The position numbers and the translations under genes are program-made. Positions 19,014-27,554 of a stretch of DNA of 64,000 bases are shown here, one piece after another (position 1 is the first letter of the stretch; each line of letters begins with the position of its first letter). The notes below the pieces were generated by a model. That model was given only the letters and a program-made list of their open reading frames with translations, did not search any database and was not told the origin of the DNA. Origin of the DNA: Streptomyces spinoverrucosus (GTDB lineage Bacteria; Actinomycetota; Actinomycetes; Streptomycetales; Streptomycetaceae); NCBI RefSeq assembly GCF_006539505.1, contig NZ_BJND01000016.1, positions 62,001-126,000 of the forward strand. Direction: 5' to 3'.

Positions 19014-19583
19014 GTGCAGCAATCCGCCGTTCCGGAACTGGCACACGCGCACCCCCGCCCCATCCACTGGGTCGCCACCGCGACGGCCGTCGCCGGTGTC
19101 CTCGCCCTGTCCTCGCTGCTGCAGCCGGACTCGGCGACCGCCGCCCAGACGCCGGGCCGCGAGCCCCGTCCGGCCGCCGCGCCACCCGCCACCGACGGTG
19201 TCGACTTCCCCCTCGAATGCGGGCCCGTGAAGGCCCTGGTGGAAAAGAAGGCGTCCGGAGATCTCGACGGCGACGGGCGGCCGGAGACGGTCGCCGTCGT
19301 GCACTGCGACGCCGGCATCAGCACGCCACCCGACGGCGTCTACGTCCTCACCCAGGGCGACGACTCGACCGAGCCCCGGGTGGTGGCCACGCTCGTCGAC
19401 CCCAAGGACCGGTTCACCATCAGTGACTTCGCCGTCCGCGACGGCGCCGTCCTCGCGACCCTGCTCGGCTACTCCTCCTCCGACGTCCCGACCTGCTGCC
19501 CGGACCTGGAGCAGGACGCGAAGTGGCAGTGGAACAACGGTGCGTTCGTCCGCTCGTCACCCGCCGACGCCCGGAGCGTGTGA
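19014..19583 (+). CDS. Exported protein of unknown function
   Basis: A 189-residue protein with one hydrophobic segment near the N-terminus (HWVATATAVAGVLALSSLL, about residues 14-32) followed by Ala-rich sequence, so it is exported or anchored outside. The mature part has KASGDLDGDGRPETVAVVHC, an acidic calcium-loop-like motif with FG-GAP resemblance, and a CC pair near the C-terminus. The start is GTG at 19014 with AGGAG about 10 bases upstream. It stands alone between the trmI terminator and the convergent ferredoxin gene. I do not recognise a function. Confidence 0.75.
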   Translation: MQQSAVPELAHAHPRPIHWVATATAVAGVLALSSLLQPDSATAAQTPGREPRPAAAPPATDGVDFPLECGPVKALVEKKASGDLDGDGRPETVAVVHCDAGISTPPDGVYVLTQGDDSTEPRVVATLVDPKDRFTISDFAVRDGAVLATLLGYSSSDVPTCCPDLEQDAKWQWNNGAFVRSSPADARSV

Positions 19584-19641
19584 AGCACGCAACCCGCGCG
19601 TGTGAGAAATCAGACAGTCGTAACTACCCGTAAGGATCCGG

Positions 19642-19947
19642 TCACTCTGCGTCCGGACCGTAGACCTCGACCCTGTCCGAAGCTCGACGTACATGGATGC
19701 ACTCGCCCGGACACTCCTTCGCCGAGTCGACCACATCCGTGAGGAGCGGCAGCGGTACGGGCGTTGTGGCTCCCTTGGCCTGCAACAACTCGTCGTCCAC
19801 GCTCTTCACATAGGCCAGACCATCAATGTCCAGCTCGAACACCTCAGGCGCATACTGGGCGCAGATGCCGTCGCCGGTACAGAGATCCTGATCGATCCAG
19901 ACCTCCAGTGCCTCGCCGTCGACTCCGGCCTCCTGCTGCACGGTCAC
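19642..19947 (-). CDS. 3Fe-4S-type ferredoxin
   Basis: A 101-residue small acidic ferredoxin. The cluster ligands are in DLCTGDGICAQYAPEVF and ECPGECIHV, the pattern of Streptomyces ferredoxins that donate electrons to cytochromes P450. About ten extra residues precede the fold, and a loop of about 20 residues (ELLQAKGATTPVPLPLL) is inserted between the two motifs. The start is GTG at 19947 with GGAG very close upstream. It is divergent from mpa across a 244-base region and has no P450 gene beside it. The partner reductase and oxidase are unknown. Confidence 0.88.
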   Translation of the reverse strand: MTVQQEAGVDGEALEVWIDQDLCTGDGICAQYAPEVFELDIDGLAYVKSVDDELLQAKGATTPVPLPLLTDVVDSAKECPGECIHVRRASDRVEVYGPDAE

Positions 19948-20147
19948 CTCTCCTACCCTTTGCCCGCCCGGCCGTACGGGAATCCGGCCAGCTCTGACGG
20001 GTGTTGAACGCTTCGACCCTACCTCCGCTCGCTTTCGTATCGCGTTCGCTGGGTATTCCCCTGGCGTGAGGGAGAGCGCAAGGGTGAAGATCGGACACAC
20101 CCCGACAGTCTTTGTGATCTAGGGGTTTCAATCGACACCCACCCAGG

Positions 20148-20153
20148 TAGGGT
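20148..20153 (+). promoter_or_regulatory. Candidate -10 element of the mpa promoter
   Basis: TAGGGT lies 38 bases upstream of the mpa start in the divergent ferredoxin/mpa intergenic region. It matches the Streptomyces housekeeping -10 consensus. The -35 region is not convincing. Confidence 0.4.
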
Positions 20154-20191
20154 CTGGAAGCGTCCAGCTCCCCTTGGAGGAGGTGAGGACC

Positions 20192-21958
20192 GTGGCAGCC
20201 CACGACGACGACATGAACCGCGGCATCCGCCCGGGACGCGGGTCCGACGACCCGGCCGGGCAGATCGCCTACCTTGAGCAGGAGATCGCCGTCCTGCGAC
20301 GCAAGCTCGCCGACTCTCCGCGACACACGAGGATTCTCGAAGAGCGGATCGTCGAGCTGCAGACCAACCTGGCCGGCGTGTCCGCACAGAACGAGCGACT
20401 CGCCAACACGCTCCGTGAGGCCCGCGACCAGATCGTGGCCCTCAAGGAAGAGGTCGACCGGCTCGCACAGCCACCGGCCGGCTTCGGTGTCTTCCTGCAG
20501 GCGAACGAGGACGGCACGGCCGACATCTTCACGGGGGGCCGCAAGCTCCGCGTGAACGTCAGCCCCAGCGTCGAACTCGACGACCTGCGGCGCGGCCAGG
20601 AACTAATGCTCAACGAAGCGCTCAACGTGGTCGAAGCCATGGAGTTCGAGCGCGTCGGGGACATCGTCACCCTCAAGGAAATCCTCGAGGACGGCGAACG
20701 CGCCCTGGTGCTCGGGCACACCGACGAGGAACGGGTGGTACGGCTCGCCGAGCCGCTGCTGGACGTCACCATCCGCCCCGGCGACGCCCTGCTGCTCGAA
20801 CCCCGCTCCGGCTACGTCTACGAGGTCGTGCCCAAGAGCGAGGTCGAGGAACTCGTCCTCGAAGAGGTCCCCGACATCGGCTACGAGGCCATCGGCGGCC
20901 TCGGCAACCAGATCGAGGCCATCCGGGACGCCGTCGAGCTCCCGTACCTCTACCCGGACCTGTTCAAGGAGCACGAACTGCGCCCGCCCAAGGGCGTCCT
21001 GCTCTACGGACCGCCCGGATGCGGCAAGACGCTCATCGCCAAGGCCGTCGCCAACTCGCTGGCCAAGAAGGTCGCCGAGGTCACCGGCCAGGCCGCCGGC
21101 AAGAGCTTCTTCCTCAACATCAAAGGCCCCGAGCTGCTGAACAAGTACGTGGGTGAGACCGAGCGGCAGATCCGCCTCGTCTTCCAGCGAGCCCGGGAGA
21201 AGGCCAGCGAGGGCACCCCCGTCATCGTCTTCTTCGACGAGATGGAGTCCCTCTTCCGCACCCGCGGCTCCGGCGTCAGCTCGGACGTGGAGAACACCAT
21301 CGTCCCGCAGCTGCTCGCCGAGATCGACGGCGTGGAGGGCCTGCAGAACGTGGTCGTGATCGGTGCCTCCAACCGTGAGGACATGATCGACCCCGCGATC
21401 CTGCGCCCCGGCCGGCTCGACGTGAAGATCAAGATCGAGCGTCCGGACGCCGAGGCGGCCAAGGACATCTTCGGCAAGTACCTCACCGAGCGCCTCCCGC
21501 TGCACGGCGACGATCTCACCGAGCACGGTGGCGACAAGTCCATGACAGTCCAGAGCATGATCCAGACCGCGGTCGAACACATGTATGCCGAGACCGAGGA
21601 GAACCGCTTCCTTGAGGTGACCTACGCCAACGGCGACAAGGAAGTCCTCTACTTCAAGGACTTCAATTCCGGCGCCATGATCGAGAACATCGTCGGCCGC
21701 GCCAAGAAGATGGCGATCAAGGACTTCCTGGAGCACAACCAGAAGGGCCTGCGCGTCTCCCACCTCCTCCAGGCCTGCGTGGACGAGTTCAAGGAGAACG
21801 AAGACCTGCCCAACACCACCAACCCGGACGACTGGGCCCGCATCTCCGGCAAGAAGGGCGAACGGATCGTCTACATCCGTACCCTCATCACCGGAAAGCA
21901 GGGCGCGGACACCGGACGCTCCATCGACACGGTGGCGAACACCGGTCAGTACCTGTAA
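20192..21958 (+). CDS. mpa: Proteasome-associated ATPase (Mpa/ARC)
   Basis: A 588-residue hexameric AAA ATPase that captures pupylated proteins, unfolds them and feeds them to the 20S proteasome. An N-terminal coiled coil (about 25-85) binds Pup. OB domains follow, then the AAA module with Walker A GPPGCGKT at 273-280, Walker B VIVFFDE from 344, and the arginine-finger region [16 protein letters not shown]. The chain ends TGQYL, the C-terminal tail that docks on the proteasome alpha ring. I chose GTG at 20192 because GGAGG lies 8 bases upstream; the length then matches S. coelicolor ARC. It is the first gene of the Pup-proteasome island. Confidence 0.97.
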   Translation: MAAHDDDMNRGIRPGRGSDDPAGQIAYLEQEIAVLRRKLADSPRHTRILEERIVELQTNLAGVSAQNERLANTLREARDQIVALKEEVDRLAQPPAGFGVFLQANEDGTADIFTGGRKLRVNVSPSVELDDLRRGQELMLNEALNVVEAMEFERVGDIVTLKEILEDGERALVLGHTDEERVVRLAEPLLDVTIRPGDALLLEPRSGYVYEVVPKSEVEELVLEEVPDIGYEAIGGLGNQIEAIRDAVELPYLYPDLFKEHELRPPKGVLLYGPPGCGKTLIAKAVANSLAKKVAEVTGQAAGKSFFLNIKGPELLNKYVGETERQIRLVFQRAREKASEGTPVIVFFDEMESLFRTRGSGVSSDVENTIVPQLLAEIDGVEGLQNVVVIGASNREDMIDPAILRPGRLDVKIKIERPDAEAAKDIFGKYLTERLPLHGDDLTEHGGDKSMTVQSMIQTAVEHMYAETEENRFLEVTYANGDKEVLYFKDFNSGAMIENIVGRAKKMAIKDFLEHNQKGLRVSHLLQACVDEFKENEDLPNTTNPDDWARISGKKGERIVYIRTLITGKQGADTGRSIDTVANTGQYL

Positions 21959-21967
21959 AAGACAGGG

Positions 21968-22011
21968 CGGCTGCGGGTGCCCTCACCGGGTACCCGCAGC
22001 CGACTGTTTTT
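21968..22011 (+). terminator. Intrinsic terminator after mpa
   Basis: An 11-bp stem (21968-21978 with 21992-22002) is followed by a run of five T (22007-22011). This is the most canonical rho-independent terminator in the window and separates mpa from dop. Confidence 0.9.
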
Positions 22012-22186
22012 CAGGCGTACGCTCGCGAGGTAAGCAAATGATCTCCCCACCAGCGCAAAGGCGTTCTAGGCTCTTCCGTACCGCCGAGTCGCGCAGTGCG
22101 GGGACGGGCACCGCACACGCAACCGAGCGCCAGCGGTATCTGAGCGGTGTCCACGACCGAGGCCGCCGCCGGGCAAGGAGGGCCGC

Positions 22187-23698
22187 ATGACCGTACGGCG
22201 AGTAATGGGCATCGAGACGGAGTACGGGATCTCCGTCCCCGGCCACCCGAACGCCAATGCCATGCTCACCTCGTCCCAGATCGTCAACGCCTACGCGGCG
22301 GCGATGCACCGGGCCCGCCGGGCCCGCTGGGACTTCGAGGAGGAGAACCCCCTGCGGGACGCCCGAGGCTTCGACCTCGCCCGCGAAGCCGCCGACGCCA
22401 GCCAGCTCACCGACGAGGACATCGGCCTCGCCAACGTCATCCTGACCAACGGCGCCCGACTCTACGTCGACCATGCCCACCCCGAGTACAGCGCCCCCGA
22501 GGTCACCAACCCCCGCGACGCCGTCCTCTGGGACAAGGCCGGCGAGCGGATCATGGCCGAGGCCGCCGAGCGGGCCGCCGCGCTCCCCGGCGCCCAGCCC
22601 ATCCACCTCTACAAGAACAACACCGACAACAAGGGCGCCTCCTACGGCACGCACGAGAACTACCTGATGAAGCGGGAAACCCCCTTCTCGGACATCGTGC
22701 GCCACCTCACGCCCTTCTTCGTCTCCCGCCAGGTCTTCGCCGGAGCAGGCCGCGTCGGCATCGGCCAGGACGGACACGAACACGGCTTCCAGCTCAGCCA
22801 GCGCGCCGACTACTTCGAGGTCGAGGTCGGCCTGGAGACGACACTCAAGCGCCCGATCATCAACACCCGCGACGAGCCGCACGCCGACGCCGAGAAGTAC
22901 CGCCGGCTGCACGTGATCATCGGCGACGCGAACCTCTCCGAGATCTCCACCTACCTCAAACTGGGCACGACCTCCCTGGTCCTGTCCATGATCGAGGACG
23001 GTTTCATCGCGGTGGACCTGGCCGTGGACCAGCCGGTCCGCACCCTCCACCAGGTCTCCCACGACCCGTCGCTCAAGCGCCTGATCACCCTCCGCAGCGG
23101 CCGGACCCTCACCGCGGTCCAGCTCCAGATGGAGTACTACGAGCTCTCCCGCAAGTACGTCGAGGAGCGCTCCGGAGCCGATGCCGACGAACAGACCAAG
23201 GACGTCCTGCAGCGCTGGGAGGACACCCTCAACCGGCTGGAACACGACCCGATGAGCCTCGCCGGCGAGCTGGACTGGGTCGCCAAGCGCGAGCTGATGG
23301 AGGGCTACCGGCGCCGCGACAGCCTCGACTGGGACGCCGCCCGGCTGCACCTGGTCGACCTCCAGTACGCGGACGTACGCCCCGACAAGGGCCTGTACAA
23401 CCGCCTGGCCGCCCGCGGCCGGATGAAGCGGCTGCTGACCGAGGAGAACGTCGAGCGGGCGAAGTCCAAGCCGCCGGAGGACACGCGCGCCTACTTCCGC
23501 GGGCGCTGCCTGGAGCAGTACGCCGACGACGTGGCCGCGGCCTCCTGGGACTCGGTGATCTTCGACCTCCCGGGCCGGGACTCGCTCCAGCGCGTCCCAA
23601 CCCTGGAACCGCTTCGCGGAACGCGTAATCACGTCAAGGAGCTCCTGGACCGCTGCCGTACCGCGGAAGACCTGGTCAGGGTCCTGAGCGGCGGCTGA
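22187..23698 (+). CDS. dop: Pup deamidase/depupylase
   Basis: A 503-residue carboxylate-amine ligase-like enzyme. It converts the C-terminal glutamine of Pup to glutamate and also removes Pup from substrates. [13 protein letters not shown] is the N-terminal nucleotide and magnesium motif; [19 protein letters not shown] and [22 protein letters not shown] are core blocks shared with PafA. The Dop-specific loop is present (about 40-85, with [17 protein letters not shown]), which separates it from PafA. The ATG at 22187 has AGGAGG about 7 bases upstream. Pup follows 180 bases downstream, behind a hairpin. Confidence 0.97.
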   Translation: MTVRRVMGIETEYGISVPGHPNANAMLTSSQIVNAYAAAMHRARRARWDFEEENPLRDARGFDLAREAADASQLTDEDIGLANVILTNGARLYVDHAHPEYSAPEVTNPRDAVLWDKAGERIMAEAAERAAALPGAQPIHLYKNNTDNKGASYGTHENYLMKRETPFSDIVRHLTPFFVSRQVFAGAGRVGIGQDGHEHGFQLSQRADYFEVEVGLETTLKRPIINTRDEPHADAEKYRRLHVIIGDANLSEISTYLKLGTTSLVLSMIEDGFIAVDLAVDQPVRTLHQVSHDPSLKRLITLRSGRTLTAVQLQMEYYELSRKYVEERSGADADEQTKDVLQRWEDTLNRLEHDPMSLAGELDWVAKRELMEGYRRRDSLDWDAARLHLVDLQYADVRPDKGLYNRLAARGRMKRLLTEENVERAKSKPPEDTRAYFRGRCLEQYADDVAAASWDSVIFDLPGRDSLQRVPTLEPLRGTRNHVKELLDRCRTAEDLVRVLSGG

Positions 23699-23716
23699 GC
23701 GGGTACCCGGGCGGGG

Positions 23717-23749
23717 CCGGGCGCGCAGGGTGGAAACCCTGGCGCCCGG
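23717..23749 (+). terminator. Terminator after dop
   Basis: A 14-bp stem with one bulged base (23717-23731 with 23736-23749) closes a 4-base loop (GGAA), starting 19 bases after the dop stop. It separates dop from pup. Confidence 0.75.
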
Positions 23750-23797
23750 GAATCATCGAGGTGGCCCCCGTACGTTGGAGAAACTGCGGGGCCATTG

Positions 23798-23821
23798 TCA
23801 GACCCGGCTTGTAGGGTCTGA
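23798..23821 (+). promoter_or_regulatory. Palindromic pup promoter
   Basis: A perfect 8-bp inverted repeat, tcagaccc and gggtctga around an 8-base spacer, contains the -10 hexamer TAGGGT at 23812-23817. An ATG in frame with pup lies 6 bases after the hexamer at 23824. The palindrome over the -10 looks like an operator. Confidence 0.5.
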
Positions 23822-23880
23822 TCATGACCGATCGGCAGCGAATGCCGAAGACATCGGGCGAACCGAGCGGGGTGAGGGTT

Positions 23881-24099
23881 ATGGCGACCAAGGACACCGG
23901 CGGCGGACAGCAGAAGGCAACACGCTCCACCGAGGAGGTCGAGGAGCAGGCAGCGGAAACGCAGGCTGCGGAGGACCTCAAGGAGCGTCACGAGAAGCTG
24001 AGCGATGACGTCGACTCGGTTCTGGACGAGATCGATGACGTACTCGAGGAAAATGCCGAGGATTTCGTGCGCTCGTTCGTGCAAAAGGGTGGACAGTAG
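23881..24099 (+). CDS. pup: Prokaryotic ubiquitin-like protein Pup
   Basis: The 72-residue form starts MATKDTGGGQQ, the usual Streptomyces Pup start, and ends FVQKGGQ. The C-terminal Gly-Gly-Gln needs deamidation by Dop before PafA can attach it to lysines. The C-terminal half (LKERHEKLSDDVDSVLDEID) is the helix that pairs with the Mpa coiled coil. The start I chose, ATG 23881, has GAGGG 5 bases upstream. An in-frame ATG at 23824, sitting 6 bases after a -10 hexamer, would add 19 basic residues; a leaderless transcript could use it. Neighbours are dop upstream and an endonuclease VII-like gene 51 bases downstream. Confidence 0.96.
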   Translation: MATKDTGGGQQKATRSTEEVEEQAAETQAAEDLKERHEKLSDDVDSVLDEIDDVLEENAEDFVRSFVQKGGQ

Positions 24100-24150
24100 G
24101 GGGTGCTCTACTCGTTCTTCCTTTGAATCGAAGGTCGGCGGGGGTGAGGG

Positions 24151-24756
24151 TTGGCTATCGAGCCGAGCGCGAAGCAGTGCACTGGCTGCAAGCGAGACCT
24201 GCCTGTGGAAGCGTTCGCGCGCGACAGGAATCGGCGTGATGGCCTTCAGGTGCGGTGTCGGGAGTGCGTGGCGGAGTACAGCGCCGCGCACTACCGGCGC
24301 CGTCGAGAGGCCATAGGCAAGCCGGTGCGAGAGATGGTGGATGTTCCGGCTGGCCACAAGCTTTGCCGGACGTGCGGGGAGGTCAAGCCGCATAGTGAGT
24401 GGCATCGCAACGCAACCGCGTCCGACGGCCTGTCGACGCGCTGCAAGGCGTGCCGGGCGGCACAGAGTCGGCGGGACCATCTGAAGCGCCAGTACGGCAT
24501 CACCGAAGCCGAGCGCGAAGAGTTGGTCGCCTCTCAAGGTGGCGTCTGCTGCGTATGTTTGGCGGCCGTGCCCGAGCATGTGGATCACTGCCATGAGACG
24601 GGTAGGGTCCGTGGCGTACTGTGCTTCAGCTGCAACGCTGCACTGGGGCAGTTCAAGGATCGGCCCGACGTCATAAGGCGGGCTGCTGTATATGTGGAAG
24701 GAAACGCGTGGAAGCCAACACTCGTAGCACCGGGCGTCTACCAGCTGCCTTCCTGA
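24151..24756 (+). CDS. Endonuclease VII-like zinc protein in the proteasome operon
   Basis: A 201-residue protein with two similar N-terminal zinc-binding blocks: CTGCKRDLP with RCRECVAEY, and CRTCGEVKP with [11 protein letters not shown]-terminal recombination endonuclease VII-like domain follows (CCVC, then [15 protein letters not shown], then FSCNAALG). The His-rich segment is the expected metal and catalytic site of His-Me finger nucleases. The start is TTG at 24151; an in-frame stop two codons earlier leaves no alternative before the first zinc block. It overlaps prcB by 49 bases, so the two are probably translationally linked. Activity on DNA is inferred; a signalling or structural role is possible. 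Confidence 0.8.
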   Translation: MAIEPSAKQCTGCKRDLPVEAFARDRNRRDGLQVRCRECVAEYSAAHYRRRREAIGKPVREMVDVPAGHKLCRTCGEVKPHSEWHRNATASDGLSTRCKACRAAQSRRDHLKRQYGITEAEREELVASQGGVCCVCLAAVPEHVDHCHETGRVRGVLCFSCNAALGQFKDRPDVIRRAAVYVEGNAWKPTLVAPGVYQLPS

Positions 24757-25553
24757 CGCCTGGGTCCTCCTCGTTCATGGACTTCCTGTCCGAGCACCAG
24801 CCGGAGCTGCTGCCCGGCAACCGGCAACTGCCGCCCACCCAGGGTGTGATCGAGGCGCCGCACGGCACGACCATCGTCGCCGTGACCTTCTCCGACGGTG
24901 TCGTACTCGCCGGTGACCGCCGCGCAACGATGGGTAACGTCATCGCGCAGCGGGACATCGAGAAGGTCTTCCCGGCGGACGAGTACTCGGCCGTCGGTAT
25001 CGCCGGCACCGCCGGTCTGGCCGTCGAGATGGTCAAGCTCTTCCAGTTGGAGCTGGAGCACTTCGAGAAGGTCGAGGGCACCCAGCTGTCCCTGGAGGGC
25101 AAGGCGAACCGGCTGTCGACGATGATCCGCTCCAACCTCGGCATGGCCATGCAGGGCCTGGCCGTGGTGCCTTTGTTTGCTGGTTATGACCTGGATCGCG
25201 GCAAGGGCCGCATCTTCTCCTACGACGTGACGGGCGGCCGTTCCGAGGAGACGGGCTTCGCGGCCACGGGCTCCGGCTCGATCTTCGCGCGCGGCGCCAT
25301 GAAGAAGCTCTTCCGTGAGGACCTGACCGAGGAGCAGGCCACGACGCTCGTGGTGCAGGCTCTGTACGACGCGGCAGACGACGACTCGGCGACCGGTGGT
25401 CCCGATGTCGCCCGCCGGATCTACCCGATCGTCACCGTGATCACCGAGGACGGTTTCCGCCGGCTCACCGAGGACGAGGCCTCCCAGATCGCCCGCTCGG
25501 TCCTGGAGCGGCGGCTTGAGCAGCCCGACGGTCCGCGGGCCGCGCTGCTGTAG
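24708..25553 (+). CDS. prcB: 20S proteasome beta subunit
   Basis: A 281-residue precursor of the catalytic beta subunit. The propeptide is 53 residues and ends at HG, exposing the nucleophile Thr54 in [21 protein letters not shown] after autocleavage. The lysine equivalent to Lys33 is replaced by the typical GDRRA region of the actinobacterial enzyme. The start is GTG at 24708, preceded by GGAAGGA, inside the end of the endonuclease VII-like gene. The propeptide length equals that recalled for S. coelicolor PrcB. prcA follows after 61 bases; the two assemble as a 28-subunit barrel. Confidence 0.97.
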   Translation: MEANTRSTGRLPAAFLTPGSSSFMDFLSEHQPELLPGNRQLPPTQGVIEAPHGTTIVAVTFSDGVVLAGDRRATMGNVIAQRDIEKVFPADEYSAVGIAGTAGLAVEMVKLFQLELEHFEKVEGTQLSLEGKANRLSTMIRSNLGMAMQGLAVVPLFAGYDLDRGKGRIFSYDVTGGRSEETGFAATGSGSIFARGAMKKLFREDLTEEQATTLVVQALYDAADDDSATGGPDVARRIYPIVTVITEDGFRRLTEDEASQIARSVLERRLEQPDGPRAALL

Positions 25554-25614
25554 TCGGCGGCCGCTGTTGTTTGAGGGTGATCCAGTGACTTCGACAGAAA
25601 GGGACGGATAACCG

Positions 25615-26364
25615 GTGTCGACGCCGTTCTATGTCTCACCTCAGCAGGCCATGGCCGACCGGGCGGAGTACGCCCGCAAGGGCATCGCCCGGGGCCGCAG
25701 CCTGGTCGTGCTGCAGTACGCCGACGGCATTGTGTTCGTCGGTGAGAACCCGTCCCGCGCGCTGCACAAGTTCAGCGAGATCTACGACCGGATCGCGTTC
25801 GCGGCGGCCGGTAAGTACAACGAGTACGAGAACCTGCGCATCGGCGGTGTCCGCTACGCCGACCTGCGCGGTTACACCTACGACCGGGACGATGTGACCG
25901 CGCGTGGCCTGGCCAACGTCTATGCGCAGACGCTGGGCACGATCTTCTCCAGTGCGGCCGAGAAGCCGTACGAGGTGGAGCTGGTCGTCGCCGAGGTCGG
26001 GGAGACGCCCGAGGGTGACCAGATCTACCGGCTGCCGCACGACGGTTCGATCGTGGACGAGCACGGCTCGGTCGCGGTCGGCGGCAATGCCGAGCAGATC
26101 AGCAGCTATCTGGACCAGCGCCACCAGGACGGCATGACGCTCGCCGAGGCGCTGAAACTGGCCGTGCAGGCCCTGTCCCGCGACACCAATGGCACGCAGC
26201 GGGAGATTCCCGCCGAGCGGCTGGAGGTTGCGGTGCTGGACCGGACGCGTCCGCAGAAGCGCAAGTTCAGGCGGATCACCGGTCGGCAGCTGGCCCGGCT
26301 GCTGGAGGCGGGCGGTGCGTCGTCCGCGGCGGAGGCCGAGGACGAGTCCGCCGAGGAGGAGTAG
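25615..26364 (+). CDS. prcA: 20S proteasome alpha subunit
   Basis: A 249-residue alpha subunit forming the outer gated rings that bind Mpa. [22 protein letters not shown] is the alpha-type N-terminal segment with the H0 helix. [17 protein letters not shown] and [18 protein letters not shown] are typical of actinobacterial PrcA. The C-terminal tail is very acidic (DESAEEE). The start is GTG at 25615, with AAAGGGA about 10 bases upstream. It is co-transcribed with prcB, and a 12-bp hairpin ends the unit 28 bases after its stop. Confidence 0.97.
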   Translation: MSTPFYVSPQQAMADRAEYARKGIARGRSLVVLQYADGIVFVGENPSRALHKFSEIYDRIAFAAAGKYNEYENLRIGGVRYADLRGYTYDRDDVTARGLANVYAQTLGTIFSSAAEKPYEVELVVAEVGETPEGDQIYRLPHDGSIVDEHGSVAVGGNAEQISSYLDQRHQDGMTLAEALKLAVQALSRDTNGTQREIPAERLEVAVLDRTRPQKRKFRRITGRQLARLLEAGGASSAAEAEDESAEEE

Positions 26365-26391
26365 GCTCCCCGGCCCCACCTCATCCCGTTT

Positions 26392-26425
26392 CGGAAGCCC
26401 CGGTCGTCGACGGCCGGGGCTTCCG
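26392..26425. terminator. Bidirectional terminator between prcA and the lacI-type gene
   Basis: A perfect 12-bp stem (26392-26403 with 26414-26425) with a 10-base loop lies between the convergent stops of prcA and the LacI-family regulator, 5 bases before the latter's stop. Confidence 0.88.
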
Positions 26426-26429
26426 GCGT

Positions 26430-27440
26430 TCAGAGGGCCGGTGGCGGCGCCGTGGAGCCTCGTACGACGAGCTGGACCGGGATGTCGCCGGCGTCGGGCT
26501 CGCGGCCCTCCAGGACCGCCAGGAGGGCCCGCATGCCGCGTTCGCCGAACAGCTCGGCGTCCAGGCGTACGGTCGTCAGTTCCGGGTCGATGGCGGTGGC
26601 CAGGGCGAGGTCGTCGAGGCCGGTGACGGAGATGTCGTCGGGGATGCGCAGGCCGAGGCGTCGGATGGCCTTGTAGGCGCCGGCTGCGAGTTTGTCGTCG
26701 TCGCAGACGATGGCGGTGGCGCGGTGGCGCCGGAGTGCGGTCTCGGCTGCTGTCAGGGCGTCTTCGATGGCGATGGGCGCGCGGGCGGTGTGCACGGTCG
26801 TGCCGGGGACGGCTCCCACGCGTGCGGCGAGTTCCCGGGCGCGCACCTCGAACGTCCACGAGGGCACGTCGGCCGCCAGGTGCAGGAAGTGGCGGTGGCC
26901 GAGGCCCAGCAGGTGTTCGGCGACCTGGCGGATGCCGTCGGTGATGTCGAGGTTGACGGTGGCGGCGCCCAGGCTGCCTGTCGGGTCGCTGTCGAGCATG
27001 ACCAGGGGGAGCTGGTCGCCGCGGATGGCGGTGAGGGCGTCGGCGGCCATGGAGGAGGCGATGACGCCGTCGAGGGCGGCCTGGGCGGACGCGAAGGGGT
27101 CGCGGGCGGGGCCGATGCCTTCGGGGGAGGGGTAGAGGACGACGCCGAAGCCGTGTTCGGCGGCGACGCGGGCGGCTCCGGTGTAGACGCCGGCGAAGAA
27201 TTCCGTGGTGAGGGCGGGGACGACCAGCAGGACGGTGCGGGTGTGGCCGAGGCGGAGGCTGCGGGCGGCCAGGTTGGGCCGGTAGCCGAGGTCGCGGGCG
27301 GCTTCGCGGACCCGTTCGGCGGTCGCCTCGGAGACGCGGCCGCGCCACTTCTCGCCGAGCACCAGTGAGACGGCGGCCTGGGAGACCCCGGCGGCCTCGG
27401 CGACGTCCCGGCTGGTGGGGCGGGTGCCGGCTCGTGCCAC
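26430..27440 (-). CDS. LacI-family transcriptional regulator
   Basis: A 336-residue LacI/GalR regulator. The N-terminal helix-turn-helix is SRDVAEAAGVSQAAVSLVL, followed by the hinge YRPNLAARSLRLG. A periplasmic-binding-like effector domain fills the rest (DGVIASSMAAD, IPDDISVTGLDDLALA). The start is GTG at 27440 with AAGGAG about 10 bases upstream. It is divergent from an MFS transporter gene; an inverted repeat between the two starts is the probable operator, so it likely represses that exporter and itself. The pair interrupts the gene order between prcA and pafA. The effector is unknown. Confidence 0.92.
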   Translation of the reverse strand: MARAGTRPTSRDVAEAAGVSQAAVSLVLGEKWRGRVSEATAERVREAARDLGYRPNLAARSLRLGHTRTVLLVVPALTTEFFAGVYTGAARVAAEHGFGVVLYPSPEGIGPARDPFASAQAALDGVIASSMAADALTAIRGDQLPLVMLDSDPTGSLGAATVNLDITDGIRQVAEHLLGLGHRHFLHLAADVPSWTFEVRARELAARVGAVPGTTVHTARAPIAIEDALTAAETALRRHRATAIVCDDDKLAAGAYKAIRRLGLRIPDDISVTGLDDLALATAIDPELTTVRLDAELFGERGMRALLAVLEGREPDAGDIPVQLVVRGSTAPPPAL

Positions 27441-27504
27441 TCGGCCTGCTCCTTCGTCGGGATGTGGTCCGGGCTCCGCCTGGACGGGTGAACAGCGCTC
27501 ATGG

Positions 27505-27531
27505 TACGTATGACAGTGGACGTTATACGTA
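27505..27531. promoter_or_regulatory. Operator-like inverted repeat between lacI-type and MFS genes
   Basis: TACGTAT at 27505-27511 and its complement ATACGTA at 27525-27531 form an inverted repeat with a 13-base spacer; the flanking bases extend the similarity to TACGTATRAC half-sites. It lies 65 bases from the regulator start and 24 from the transporter start. Confidence 0.55.
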
Positions 27532-27554
27532 AAACTTCGGCGGAGGGGCGGGAC

